Origin: an uncultured Chlorobiota bacterium
GTDB lineage: Bacteria; Bacteroidota; Ignavibacteria; UBA10030; UBA6906
Assembly (NCBI GenBank): GCA_900696645.1
Contig: CAADGV010000010.1
Span: forward strand, 1-64,000
Direction of reading: 5' to 3'
Length of the DNA stretch: 64,000 nucleotides
Of the stretch, positions 43,414-52,499 are shown piece by piece. The position numbers were made by a program, and so were the translations under genes. The notes under the pieces are model-generated. The model was not told where the DNA came from, did no database searches, and saw nothing but the letters and a program-made list of their open reading frames with translations. How positions within the stretch are numbered: position 1 is the stretch's first letter; every line of letters begins with the position of its first letter.

Positions 43414-46400
43414 ATGCCAGAATACGTCCATCTTCATAATCATACTCACTACAGCCTGCTTGACGGCGCACTGAAAGTGGATGAGCTCGTCAACGCTGCT
43501 GTTGCCAACAAAATGCCGGCGGTTGGGCTTACCGATCACGGTGTGATGTTTGGTGCTTTGGAGTTCTACAAAAAGGCCCAAAAAGCAGGCGTCAAGCCTA
43601 TTATCGGTTGCGAGGTGTACATCGTGACCAAGGGCAGCCGATTCGAGAAGACAACACAAGCCACGGAATCGGGCGGCAAGCGCGGCGCGTATCACCACAT
43701 GATTCTGCTCGCAAAAGACCTCACAGGCTACCGGAATCTGATCAAACTTTGCACAATCGGGCATACGGAGGGGTTCTACTACAAGCCACGGATTGACACT
43801 GAAGTGCTCCGGCAATACAGCGCCGGACTCGTTGCCACATCGGCTTGTGCCGGTGGAGTAGTGGGAGCACAGCTTGCAAATGGCGAAGACAAAGAAGCTT
43901 ATGAGATCGCCGAACTTTTCAAGGACATTTTCGGCGACGATTTCTACATCGAAATCCAGAACCACGGCATCAAGCGCGAAGCGGTGATCAGGGAGAAGGC
44001 CCCGAAGCTTGCCAAGGATTTGGGGCTCAAGCTGATTTGCTCGAATGATGTTCATTACCTCAAGCAGGAACATGCCATCGCCCACAACATCATGTTGCTG
44101 ATTCCGGATTCGAGCAGCACGAACACGCACGATTACACACAGCTTCGCTATCAGACTGATCAGGTCTATTTCAAATCTGCACAAGAAATGATCGAGTTGT
44201 TCAGAGAATATCCTGAAGCTCTGAACTCAACCATGGAAGTAGTGGAGAAGTGCAATCTCGTGCTCGATCTGAAGAGCAATCATATGCCGGTATTTCCGAT
44301 ACCGGCGGATGCCGGAGTTGTTTCGCTCGATGAGTACTTCGAGAAGCTTGCCCGTGAGGGGTTCAATCGCAGGTATCCCGAACCGAACGAAGACCTTTTG
44401 CGAAGACTGGATCACGAGATAGCCGTCATCCGGAAAATGGGCTATGCCGGCTACTTCTTGATTGTTCAGGACTTCATTGCCGCTGCGCGCAAGATGGGTG
44501 TTTCGGTCGGGCCCGGTCGCGGAAGCGCTGCCGGGAGCATCGTGTCGTACGCTCTCGGAATCACGAACGTCGATCCCATTAAATACGATTTGTTGTTCGA
44601 GCGATTCCTCAACCCCGATCGCGTTAACATGCCCGACATCGATATCGACTTTTCAGATACGAAACGTGAGAAAGTGATTGAGTATGTTCGGAAGAAGTAC
44701 GGCGAACATTCCGTCTCTCAAATCATCACGTTCGGCACGCTTTCAACCCGTGCCGTTCTGAAGGATGTCGGACGGGTGCTTGGCGTTCCCCTCAGCACGA
44801 TTGACTCGATTACAAAGCAAATTCCGGTGGAATTGGGCAAAGTCCGACCTCTCGCCCAGGCGCTTGATACCATTCCCGAACTGAAGTGGGTGAAGGAAAG
44901 TACTGATCCCAAGATCAAAACTCTCATCGACGCGTCTCTTGTTCTTGAAGGGATGAACCGGGGAGCAAGCATGCACGCTGCCGGAGTTGTGATAGCGCCC
45001 GGCAACATCAGTGATTACGTTCCGCTGTTCAAGACTCCTCAAACGGAAGTCATGACACAGTATAACATGAAGGATCTTGAGGCAGCCGGGCTTCTCAAGA
45101 TGGATTTTCTTGGACTGCGGACACTTTCGGTTCTGGAGAATGCGCTTGCAATGATCAAGCGTAATCACGGAATTGATATTGACTTAGATGATATTCCTGA
45201 AGACGATCCGAAGACGTTTGAATTGTTCTCGCGAGCCGGAACTATTGCCGTGTTTCAGTTCGAAAGTTCGGGCATGCAGGATTGGCTGCGCAAGCTGAAA
45301 CCCACCAGCATCAGCGACCTTGTTGCGATGAACGCCCTCTATCGACCCGGGCCGATGGAGATGATTGGCGACTTCATCGAACGGAAGCACGGCCGCCAGG
45401 AAATCAGCTACATGCACCCGAAGATGGAATCGATCCTGAAAGAAACGTACGGGATTATCGTCTATCAGGAGCAAGTGATGAAGATTGCGACGGAAATTGC
45501 CGGATTTACATTGGCAAAAGCCGACATCATGCGCCGCGCAATGGGCAAGAAGAACAAAGACGAAATGGCGAAGATGAAAGTCGAGTTCATCGGAGGTGCC
45601 GTTGCGCTTGGGACGCAGAAGAAACTCGCGGGCGACATTTTTGATTTGATTGAGAAGTTTGCCTCGTACGGATTCAACAAATCACACAGCGTTGCGTACT
45701 CGGTTGTTGCATATCAGACGGCGTATCTGAAAGCGAACTATCCCGCCGAATACATGGCGGCGACACTGTCGTCAGAAATCGGTGATACCGAAAAGATCGT
45801 CGGCTTGATTGATGATTGCCGAAAACTGGGCATCGAAGTCCTTCCGCCGGATGTCAATGAATCAGGCATTGATTTTCAGGTTGTGAACGGCGCTATTCGT
45901 TTCGGCTTGTGTGCCATCAAGGGAGTCGGCGAAAGCGCTATTCAATCCGTCATTAAGGCGAGAGAGGAGCAGGGCAAGTTCGAGAACCTCTTTGATTTCT
46001 GCCGCCGGGTTGATCTTCGTCTCGTGAACAAGAAATGCCTCGAAAGTCTCGTGCAGGCCGGTGCATTCGACTCGATGGAAGGACACAGGGCGCAGTATTT
46101 CGAGAACATCGAGCGGGCAGCAAGTTTCGGCAGCGCGTATCAGGAACAGAGTCTCAGCGGCCAATCGAGCCTCTTCGATTCGGGGCCGAAGGAACAGCAG
46201 AAGATCTCCTATCCCGCATTGCCCGCCGTTGCCGCCTGGACTGAACATGACAAACTGATGCGTGAGAAGAATGTTCTCGGTTTCTTCGTCTCGGGCCACC
46301 CGCTGCTGAAGTACGAACAGGAAGTAAACGAGTTTGCGAATGTGCAACTCGGCGACCCGGGCAATTTCAAGAACGGCGCAACGGCACGGGCGTGCGGCAT

Positions 46401-46872
46401 TGTGACGCAAGTTCGTAAACGAGTCGACAAACGCGGCAACACAATGGCGTTTGTGACAATCGAAGACTTCACAGGCCGTGCCGACCTGATTGTGTTCTCG
46501 GATGCGTTTGCGAAGTTCCAGCAGCATCTTCAACCCGACTCGATGATAATGGTGACGGGAAAAGGAGAGGCAAACGGCGATGCACTGAAGATTGTTGTGC
46601 AGGAAGTCTTCCCGATGGAAAAAGTGAGGGAAAAGTTTACGAAAAGCATTGTTCTCGCAATCAATATCAACGATATTAAAGAACATACGATTGTCGAATT
46701 GAGGAAACTAATCGAACGGAACCAGGGGAACTGTACCTGCTACTTTGATGTTTTCACTTCCGACCAACACATGAAATATCACACAAAGAAATATACCATT
46801 GAACCGTCCGATGAATTCTTGACAGAAGTCAAGAAGATTCTCGGGCCGCAAAGTGTCCGATTAGCAAGTTAA
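43414..46872 (+). CDS. dnaE: DNA polymerase III alpha subunit
   Basis: A 1,152-residue replicative polymerase catalytic subunit. The PHP domain starts 'MPEYVHLHNHTHYSLLDGAL'. The palm carries the catalytic aspartates in 'NMPDIDIDFSDTKREKV' plus 'SVGPGRGSAAGSIVSYALG'. Fingers follow ('YRPGPMEMIGDFIERKHG', 'ADIMRRAMGKKNKDEM', 'YGFNKSHSVAYSVVAYQT'), then a helix-hairpin-helix region ('FGLCAIKGVGESAI') and a C-terminal OB-fold ('FVTIEDFTGRADLIVFSD'). The ATG at 43414 has GGGAG upstream with 8-base spacing; GTG 43387 and ATG 43399 are weaker. The 170-base gap before it shows no clear terminator. Confidence 0.97.
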   Translation: MPEYVHLHNHTHYSLLDGALKVDELVNAAVANKMPAVGLTDHGVMFGALEFYKKAQKAGVKPIIGCEVYIVTKGSRFEKTTQATESGGKRGAYHHMILLAKDLTGYRNLIKLCTIGHTEGFYYKPRIDTEVLRQYSAGLVATSACAGGVVGAQLANGEDKEAYEIAELFKDIFGDDFYIEIQNHGIKREAVIREKAPKLAKDLGLKLICSNDVHYLKQEHAIAHNIMLLIPDSSSTNTHDYTQLRYQTDQVYFKSAQEMIELFREYPEALNSTMEVVEKCNLVLDLKSNHMPVFPIPADAGVVSLDEYFEKLAREGFNRRYPEPNEDLLRRLDHEIAVIRKMGYAGYFLIVQDFIAAARKMGVSVGPGRGSAAGSIVSYALGITNVDPIKYDLLFERFLNPDRVNMPDIDIDFSDTKREKVIEYVRKKYGEHSVSQIITFGTLSTRAVLKDVGRVLGVPLSTIDSITKQIPVELGKVRPLAQALDTIPELKWVKESTDPKIKTLIDASLVLEGMNRGASMHAAGVVIAPGNISDYVPLFKTPQTEVMTQYNMKDLEAAGLLKMDFLGLRTLSVLENALAMIKRNHGIDIDLDDIPEDDPKTFELFSRAGTIAVFQFESSGMQDWLRKLKPTSISDLVAMNALYRPGPMEMIGDFIERKHGRQEISYMHPKMESILKETYGIIVYQEQVMKIATEIAGFTLAKADIMRRAMGKKNKDEMAKMKVEFIGGAVALGTQKKLAGDIFDLIEKFASYGFNKSHSVAYSVVAYQTAYLKANYPAEYMAATLSSEIGDTEKIVGLIDDCRKLGIEVLPPDVNESGIDFQVVNGAIRFGLCAIKGVGESAIQSVIKAREEQGKFENLFDFCRRVDLRLVNKKCLESLVQAGAFDSMEGHRAQYFENIERAASFGSAYQEQSLSGQSSLFDSGPKEQQKISYPALPAVAAWTEHDKLMREKNVLGFFVSGHPLLKYEQEVNEFANVQLGDPGNFKNGATARACGIVTQVRKRVDKRGNTMAFVTIEDFTGRADLIVFSDAFAKFQQHLQPDSMIMVTGKGEANGDALKIVVQEVFPMEKVREKFTKSIVLAININDIKEHTIVELRKLIERNQGNCTCYFDVFTSDQHMKYHTKKYTIEPSDEFLTEVKKILGPQSVRLAS

Positions 46873-46908
46873 CCAATCACAATCACCCGAAGGGGGAACA
46901 GGAGACAG

Positions 46909-47238
46909 ATGAAACCGATTGAAATTACCGATGCGAATTTTCAGCAGGAAGTGATCAATTCAGATACACCCGTGCTGATTGATTTCTGGGCAGTATGGTG
47001 CGGGCCGTGCAAAATGGTTGCGCCGGTCGTCGAGGAACTGGCCAAGGAGTACGACGGAAAGCTGAAAGTCGGCAAGGTGGATGTTGACAACAACCCGCAG
47101 GTGTCGATGCAGTTCGGCATCCGCAGCATCCCGACGTTAATGGTGTTCAAAGGCGGAAAGGTGGTGGAGCAAATCATCGGTGCCGTGCCGAAGCGTAACG
47201 TTGTGGAGAAGCTGCTGCCGCATGTAAGCATGAATTAG
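46909..47238 (+). CDS. trxA: Thioredoxin
   Basis: A 109-residue cytoplasmic thiol-disulfide reductant. The active site W-C-G-P-C is at residues 30-34 ('[12 protein letters not shown]'). The buried Asp is in 'PVLIDFWA' and the cis-Pro in '[14 protein letters not shown]'. Length and motif order match canonical TrxA. It sits 36 bases after dnaE with a Shine-Dalgarno-like AGGGGGAACAGGAG and ends at a strong intrinsic terminator. Confidence 0.97.
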   Translation: MKPIEITDANFQQEVINSDTPVLIDFWAVWCGPCKMVAPVVEELAKEYDGKLKVGKVDVDNNPQVSMQFGIRSIPTLMVFKGGKVVEQIIGAVPKRNVVEKLLPHVSMN

Positions 47239-47267
47239 GCTCGTGCTATTCTTCACAAGAAACCCGG

Positions 47268-47300
47268 ACCCGACTTGAGTCGAAGTCGGGTTTTTTATTT
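47268..47300 (+). terminator. Intrinsic terminator after trxA
   Basis: ACCCGACTT (47268-47276) pairs perfectly with AAGTCGGGT (47283-47291). The loop is GAGTCG, and TTTTTATTTTT follows. Confidence 0.92.
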
Positions 47301-47369
47301 TTCAGATAGCTATATTGTTCAGGCCTTTCGCAAGTTCAACTCATTCCGCCATCATTTCTTGAGGAATCC

Positions 47370-49775
47370 ATGGAAGTTCTCCTCGGACTTTTTGCCCTCG
47401 GAATTTTTCTCGCCCCGCTGATTCTATCCCTCGTTAACTCAGGCAAGGTCAATGCGTTGACGCGCAGGCTGCAGCAGCTTGAATTCTCGCTTCTTCAGAT
47501 GCGTAACGAATTCGAAAGTCTGAGGAAGGGGACACCTCAACAGAAACCGGCGCCGGAAGTCGCGCCCGAGAGGAAACCGGAAGCCGAGCCGGAAATCACA
47601 ATGGAACCCTCTCCGCCTGTTCCTCAACCACCACTTCCTGTTCCGCCTGCACACCCTGCCGGGCAGCTTCCTCCGCAGGTTTCACAGCCCGTCTTTCGAC
47701 CCCCGATCAAAAAGGAAAGCCGGACAAGCAAAGAATGGGAAGCCCTTATCGGCGGCAAAGTTCTCAACCGCATCGGAGCGTTGGCGCTTATCATCGGCGT
47801 TGGATTCTTCCTGAAATATGCATTTGACAACAATTGGATTTCGGAGACTGTTCGTGTTTTGATGGGCGCGATGGCGGGCGGTGGATTGCTGTTCTTTGCG
47901 ACGAAAACTCACAAGAAGGGATTCGAAGTATTTTCACAGGGACTCGTCGGGGCAGGGATATCGATTCTCTATTTGTCGGTGTTTGCTGCGTACAATTTCT
48001 ATCAGCTCGTTCCGCAGCTTGTTGCTTTTGTGTTGATGGCCGTTGTTACGATGATGACGTTGTGGCAATCGCTCAAGTATGATTCGCTTGCCGTGGCGCT
48101 TCTTGGTTGGGCGGGCGGATTCCTGACGCCGTTCATGCTCAGTGCGGGCGCCGCGAATGAAATAGGGTTGTTCACGTACATTGCATTACTCACCGCCGGA
48201 CTGCTGAGTATCGTCATTAGCAAGGAGAAGTGGATCATCGTCGAGCCGTTGACGATGGCGGGAACATACTTCATCTATTTCCTCTGGTTTGACTCTGTAT
48301 TCAAACAGGAATTGCTGACGGCGGCACTGTTCTTCCTGACTCTCTTCTGGATGCTTTTTCTGGGATTCGAGGCTGCTCGAAATCTCAAGAAGAACGAAGC
48401 ATGGTCTACACTGCGCCACATACTCGCCGTCGCCAACGGCGTGCTGTACTACATCGGCACGTACCACCTCCTCGAACCGGACTATCATGTGTGGATGGGA
48501 TTGACGACGTTGCTGATTGCGCTGCCGTATTTCGGACTGTTTTTTGTCTTGAAGAACAAAGGCGGGGCGAAGCAAGGTCTGCTCGATCGCTATATTCTTG
48601 GCGCAATCGTGCTGGTGTTCAGCGCGACAGCAATCCAGTTTTCCGGTTTCACGACCGTTATCCTCTGGTCTCTTGAAGCGCTGATCGTGGCCTACGCAGG
48701 CATAAAATCGGGCATGAAATCGCTTTGGGTGGCCGCAGTGGTTATGTTCTCGGTTACAGTATTCAAGCTCTTCTTGTCTGAGGGTTCGTTCACGTACATT
48801 CCGCTTGAAGAATTCAGACTTCTGCTTACTGTACGGGCGGCAGCGTTTCTTGTGTTGGGTGCATCGTTGTTTGTAGCGACGGAGATATTCAGGAAGCGTG
48901 AAGAAACGACGGCGCGCAAAATTGCTTCAGGATTGAGCTATTCCTGGTGTTTCGTGCTCTTTGTATTTCTTTCTTCCGAAACCATCAACCTGTTCCACCG
49001 GTCGATGCTCTACGTTGAAGGCGCCGCAAGGGATTCGCTTTCATTCAAGGAGGATCTGACACTCGCCGCCGTGTGGACGGCCTACTCGATTACTCTGACG
49101 TGGTTCGGCTTTCGCCGGGATTCGCGTCCGGCGTTGCATGCAGGTATCGGCGTGATGGTGCTGGGATTGGCCGCGGGGTTGATCAGGTCCCTATGGTTCG
49201 AACCGATTGAATGGTTTTCACTTTTGCTCAACATCCGCGTATTCGTATTGTGTTTGCTCATTGCCGGCGCAATCGTCTTGCTTCGACTATGGAAATCCGA
49301 AAGTAAGGAAGGAGGCTGGAGAAGAGTCATGACTGCCATCCTCGGCTTGACGATTGTTGCCCTCGTGCTCGCGCTGCTTACATCCGAAACGAGGGATTTC
49401 TTTCAGAAGGAGATGTACGTTCTGCAACGGCACATGGGCGATAACTGGACGAAGGATTTCGAAGCGCAACTAACCAACCTGCGCAACATGCAATCGCTTT
49501 CACTCTCCGGCGTGTGGCTTGTCTATTCGGTGATTCTGATGGTGGTCGGAATCTGGAAGCGTTACAGAAACCTCCGGCTGGTTGCCATCGGGCTGTTCGG
49601 CGTTGCGATCCTCAAGATTTTCATCTACGACTTGTCGTTCCTGCAAACGCTGTATCGCATCTTCTCGTTCATGGGACTCGGCGTCATTCTGTTAGGCGTA
49701 TCGTATCTGTACCAGAAGTACAAGGGGATTATTTTGGAGGGGGAGGGAGGGATCACGCACCAACAAAAGCAGTAA
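47370..49775 (+). CDS. DUF2339 multi-pass membrane protein
   Basis: An 801-residue inner-membrane protein. After an N-terminal helix ('LLGLFALGIFLAPLILSLVN') come a short coiled coil (about residues 27-55) and a Pro/Glu-rich linker (about 56-120). The signature 'WEALIGGKVLNRIGALALII' and 'GVGFFLKYAFDNNWI' follow, then more than twenty hydrophobic segments to the end. This is the DUF2339 architecture; no function is established. The extreme 3' end overlaps the convergent CPBP gene by 23 bases. A weak GAGGAATCC Shine-Dalgarno precedes the ATG. Confidence 0.85.
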   Translation: MEVLLGLFALGIFLAPLILSLVNSGKVNALTRRLQQLEFSLLQMRNEFESLRKGTPQQKPAPEVAPERKPEAEPEITMEPSPPVPQPPLPVPPAHPAGQLPPQVSQPVFRPPIKKESRTSKEWEALIGGKVLNRIGALALIIGVGFFLKYAFDNNWISETVRVLMGAMAGGGLLFFATKTHKKGFEVFSQGLVGAGISILYLSVFAAYNFYQLVPQLVAFVLMAVVTMMTLWQSLKYDSLAVALLGWAGGFLTPFMLSAGAANEIGLFTYIALLTAGLLSIVISKEKWIIVEPLTMAGTYFIYFLWFDSVFKQELLTAALFFLTLFWMLFLGFEAARNLKKNEAWSTLRHILAVANGVLYYIGTYHLLEPDYHVWMGLTTLLIALPYFGLFFVLKNKGGAKQGLLDRYILGAIVLVFSATAIQFSGFTTVILWSLEALIVAYAGIKSGMKSLWVAAVVMFSVTVFKLFLSEGSFTYIPLEEFRLLLTVRAAAFLVLGASLFVATEIFRKREETTARKIASGLSYSWCFVLFVFLSSETINLFHRSMLYVEGAARDSLSFKEDLTLAAVWTAYSITLTWFGFRRDSRPALHAGIGVMVLGLAAGLIRSLWFEPIEWFSLLLNIRVFVLCLLIAGAIVLLRLWKSESKEGGWRRVMTAILGLTIVALVLALLTSETRDFFQKEMYVLQRHMGDNWTKDFEAQLTNLRNMQSLSLSGVWLVYSVILMVVGIWKRYRNLRLVAIGLFGVAILKIFIYDLSFLQTLYRIFSFMGLGVILLGVSYLYQKYKGIILEGEGGITHQQKQ

Positions 49776-50490
49776 GCTGAAAAGCTAAATTGCCGGCACT
49801 GTGGGCAACGATGGGATAAAGAAGACTCCCGCTATTAAATCTGAGCCAACCGTAGGTGATTCCGCCGATAAGTGTGAAAGAGGCCGGTATCAAGTTAAAT
49901 GAAAAGTTCCCTTGCGTCAGACTGAGTCCGTGCCAAACGCTGAACATCAGGCCCGTTACGAGAATAGCGGGCCATGGGATATTGCCTTCAGGAAACTTGT
50001 GCTTGATGAGCCCCAACATGAGAGCAGGCGCTATCCCCCGATACGCTACTTCTTCAGCGAAACCGGGCATTGTTGCTTGGAAGAGTAACGTTTCAAGATT
50101 TGCCTTCTCAGGACTGAACAAAAATCCAAGTGTTGCGCTGAGAGTTATCAAACACAGCGTTACAAGTACCGATGATGTTTGATTCTTGTACGGAAGAACC
50201 AGCCCGGATGATCTTCTGTTGATCTTTAAGGCTGTGATGAAAACAACGGCTAAGACAAGACTGAAGACTTTGCCGCTCCAATTCCATTCTCCACCGAACA
50301 ATCTGATTGAACTGACTGCGCTTGGAAGTCCGGTTACGAGATCATCAAGCCCGAGATACGCTGCAAAGATGAGGCCCGCGGCCATCCCTAATTTCTTGTC
50401 GAAGGCTTTCGCGATCAAGAACAGGCACAAGGCGATAGCTGAAAATGACAGAGAAAAGAAGAGGGAATCCACGATTTGTCTTTGGCGCAA
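49753..50490 (-). CDS. CPBP-family intramembrane glutamic endopeptidase
   Basis: A 245-residue membrane protein of the CAAX-protease/bacteriocin-processing (Abi) family. The conserved motifs are E146-E147-x3-R151 ('PGFAEEVAYRG'), H187 in 'FSVWHGLS' and H229 in 'IVAHSAGNL'. These form the catalytic site in the membrane. About seven or eight hydrophobic helices are visible. It is read opposite to the DUF2339 gene, their 3' ends overlapping by 23 bases. The substrate is unknown; relatives process peptides or prenylated proteins. Confidence 0.9.
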   Translation of the reverse strand: MRQRQIVDSLFFSLSFSAIALCLFLIAKAFDKKLGMAAGLIFAAYLGLDDLVTGLPSAVSSIRLFGGEWNWSGKVFSLVLAVVFITALKINRRSSGLVLPYKNQTSSVLVTLCLITLSATLGFLFSPEKANLETLLFQATMPGFAEEVAYRGIAPALMLGLIKHKFPEGNIPWPAILVTGLMFSVWHGLSLTQGNFSFNLIPASFTLIGGITYGWLRFNSGSLLYPIVAHSAGNLAFQLTAFVGA

Positions 50491-50596
50491 TAACTATGAA
50501 TGTTCAGTCGTTGGAGATCCTGTACAAGGCCGCGAGCTAATATCCCATCAAGCACTCATAATGTTCGCTGCGCGTGACGATTGTCCTCGTCAAAAC

Positions 50597-51229
50597 TTAT
50601 CCAATCCACCAAGCAATATCAACGCTGGAGACGAGTCGCCCGGCGCGAATAGCCCTGAGCAAGGCTATTTCCTCCACTGTCAACCTCCGCCTTTCTCCGA
50701 CATCGAGCCCATCAATCGTCAGCTCGCCAATCTTCGTCCGCACCAACCTCAATGTCGGGTGCCCGACGGCGGCGGTCATTTTGTGAACCTGTCGGTTTCT
50801 TCCTTCGCGCAGTGTTATTTCAAGCCACGCCGTCGGTACATTCTTGCGGAACCTGATCGGTACACTTCTGGGTGGCAAATCAGGTTCTTCATCAAGCAGG
50901 CGTACTTCGGCGGGTTTGGTTTTTCTTTCTTCTATCACAACTCCTGAGCGCAGTTTCTGCAATGCCTTTTCATCCGGCACTCGCTCAACTTGAACGAGAT
51001 ACGTTCGCGGGTGTCCGAACTTCGGGTCGCTGAGATGGTGTTTAAGTGGGTTATCGTTGGTCAGGAGCAGGAGTCCTTCGCTGTCACGATCAAGCCTTCC
51101 GACGGGGTACACCTCTGGAGGAAAGGGGCCGAAGTCCTCAAGCGACGGGTGCCCGTGCTCTGGTGTGAACTGCGAGAGCACGCCGTACGGCTTGTTGAAC
51201 AGAATGTAGTGGAATTGGCCTGTTTTCAT
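50597..51229 (-). CDS. rluE: RsuA/RluE-family 23S rRNA pseudouridine synthase
   Basis: A 210-residue enzyme that isomerises uridine to pseudouridine in rRNA. The catalytic Asp is D47 in 'YPVGRLDRDSEGLLLLTND'. Other landmarks are 'HYILFNKPYGVLSQF' at the N-terminus and 'LEITLREGRNRQVHKMTAAV' later. There is no N-terminal S4 domain, as in RluE, which modifies U2457 of 23S rRNA in E. coli. The symbol is by similarity of layout; RsuA-like or RluB-like roles remain possible. It is divergent from marR, 100 bases away. Confidence 0.85.
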   Translation of the reverse strand: MKTGQFHYILFNKPYGVLSQFTPEHGHPSLEDFGPFPPEVYPVGRLDRDSEGLLLLTNDNPLKHHLSDPKFGHPRTYLVQVERVPDEKALQKLRSGVVIEERKTKPAEVRLLDEEPDLPPRSVPIRFRKNVPTAWLEITLREGRNRQVHKMTAAVGHPTLRLVRTKIGELTIDGLDVGERRRLTVEEIALLRAIRAGRLVSSVDIAWWIG

Positions 51230-51270
51230 GCTGTTTGAAGGTAGGGAAGGGAGCCGGCATATTCAAGTAT

Positions 51271-51299
51271 TTGACATTTGCCCGCGTTGAATGTATATT
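51271..51299 (+). promoter_or_regulatory. Promoter of marR
   Basis: TTGACA (51271-51276), a 17-base spacer and TATATT (51294-51299) match the general housekeeping consensus at 11 of 12 positions. The MarR-type operator overlaps the -10 end and the expected start of transcription, as expected for autorepression. Confidence 0.7.
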
Positions 51300-51323
51300 G
51301 AATTAGTATATTTTGAATTCAAA
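51298..51323 (+). promoter_or_regulatory. Putative MarR operator, copy 1
   Basis: This 26-base element ends in a perfect 12-bp palindrome (TTTGAATTCAAA, 51312-51323) preceded by a partial half-site (TTGAATTAG). The same 26 bases, with one mismatch, recur inverted at 51808-51833. It overlaps the -10 end of the marR promoter. Confidence 0.75.
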
Positions 51324-51329
51324 CTAAAA

Positions 51330-51788
51330 ATGAAGACAACAAAGCGTTACGGCAAAAAAGCCGATGCAGCCCTGACACTCTGGGTGAAACTCGCGAGGGC
51401 CTTTTCGGTGTTTTCCAAAGCAACAGGCGACGATATTGAAGGGTACGGACTGACTCAAGCACAATTCGGGGTGCTTGAGTGTCTCGGCCACCTCGGCCCG
51501 ATGACAATGGGGGAGTTGTGCCGCAAGAAACTGGTCAGCGGCGGCAACATGACGGTTGTGGTCGATAATCTCGAAAAACTATCGCTTGTCGAGCGCGTAC
51601 ACAGCACAAGAGACAGGCGGGCGATAACGCTTCAACTTACAGCAAAGGGGAAGAAGCTGTTCAAGGAGATCTTTCCGAAGCACGCAAAGTATGTTGCGTC
51701 GCTCGCATCGGCTCTGTCGGCAGAGGAACAGGTACAGTTGGGCACGCTCCTGAAGAAACTTGGGTTGTCGTTAAGGGAACCGAAATAG
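51330..51788 (+). CDS. MarR-family transcriptional regulator
   Basis: A 152-residue winged-helix protein. 'LTQAQFGVLECLGHLGPMTM', 'GELCRKKLVSGGNMTVVVD' (recognition helix) and 'LEKLSLVERVHSTRDRRAIT' (wing) follow the MarR layout. Terminal helices for dimerisation flank it. ATG 51330 is used because it begins the protein just after the operator. There is no obvious Cys sensor. A palindrome in its promoter and an inverted copy before the nitroreductase gene suggest autoregulation and control of the next three genes. Confidence 0.9.
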   Translation: MKTTKRYGKKADAALTLWVKLARAFSVFSKATGDDIEGYGLTQAQFGVLECLGHLGPMTMGELCRKKLVSGGNMTVVVDNLEKLSLVERVHSTRDRRAITLQLTAKGKKLFKEIFPKHAKYVASLASALSAEEQVQLGTLLKKLGLSLREPK

Positions 51789-51807
51789 GTTCTTTGTTGT
51801 TAAATGC

Positions 51808-51833
51808 TTTGAATTCAAAATATCCTAATTCAA
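51808..51833 (-). promoter_or_regulatory. Putative MarR operator, copy 2 (inverted)
   Basis: The reverse complement of this segment matches 51298-51323 at 25 of 26 positions. The 12-bp palindrome TTTGAATTCAAA is at 51808-51819. It lies 7 bases before the nitroreductase ATG at 51841, or 25 bases before an alternative ATG at 51859. Confidence 0.75.
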
Positions 51834-51840
51834 AGCAGGA

Positions 51841-52455
51841 ATGGATTCCGGTCTGGTCATGGTCGATACACACATTCTAGAAAGTACACGCATTCCCCTT
51901 GATGAAGCTATTGGCATGCGGTGGAGTCCGAAAGGTTTTTTGGATATTCCGGTCGAACCTGAGAAGCTCAGAAGTCTTTTTGAAGCGGCACGCTGGTCAC
52001 CGTCAAGCCGCAATGAGCAGCCTTGGCGCTTCATCGTTGAAACGAAGTCTCATCCTGAAGGCTATGAACGCCTTTTCAGCACGTTGACGGAAAGCAACAA
52101 AAGCTGGGCGTGTCAGGCTCCTCTGTTGATTGCCGGGTTTGCCAAGAAACACTTTGATCGCGACAACATGCCGAATCGAACAGCCATGTATGACACAGGC
52201 GGCGCCGTGGCGAACCTTACAGTGCAGGCCGTTTCTCTCGGATTGCAGGTTCATCAGATGGGCGGGTACGACATGCGCCTGCTGAAAGAGCTGTACAACG
52301 TTCCCGAGGAGTTCGAGCCTGCTGCAATTCTGGCCGTAGGATATGCTGACGAAGGGGGGCGATCATCACGTGTTCGACTGCGACGTGAGTTGAATACAAT
52401 GGTGTACGAAGGAGTGTGGGGTCGGGCGTCTGAGCTTCTGCACTCAAAATTGTAG
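51841..52455 (+). CDS. Nitroreductase-family flavoprotein
   Basis: A 204-residue FMN-dependent oxidoreductase. The FMN-phosphate-binding segment is 'AARWSPSSRNEQPWRFIV', and the C-terminal half has 'DTGGAVANLTVQAVSLGLQV' and 'HQMGGYDMRLLKELYNVPEE'. This group reduces nitroaromatics and quinones with NAD(P)H. The start is uncertain: ATG 51841 lies directly against AGGA, so ATG 51859 ('MVDTHILESTRIPLDEAIGM') may be used. Its place behind a MarR-type operator fits induction by electrophiles or quinones. Confidence 0.88.
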   Translation: MDSGLVMVDTHILESTRIPLDEAIGMRWSPKGFLDIPVEPEKLRSLFEAARWSPSSRNEQPWRFIVETKSHPEGYERLFSTLTESNKSWACQAPLLIAGFAKKHFDRDNMPNRTAMYDTGGAVANLTVQAVSLGLQVHQMGGYDMRLLKELYNVPEEFEPAAILAVGYADEGGRSSRVRLRRELNTMVYEGVWGRASELLHSKL

Positions 52456-52499
52456 TCACATACACATCATCAATAACCATTAACTAAGGAGAGAAAACC

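Noticed and set aside
50186-50947. 253-codon + strand frame
   Set aside because: It lies opposite the CPBP protease and pseudouridine synthase genes, both with clear catalytic motifs.
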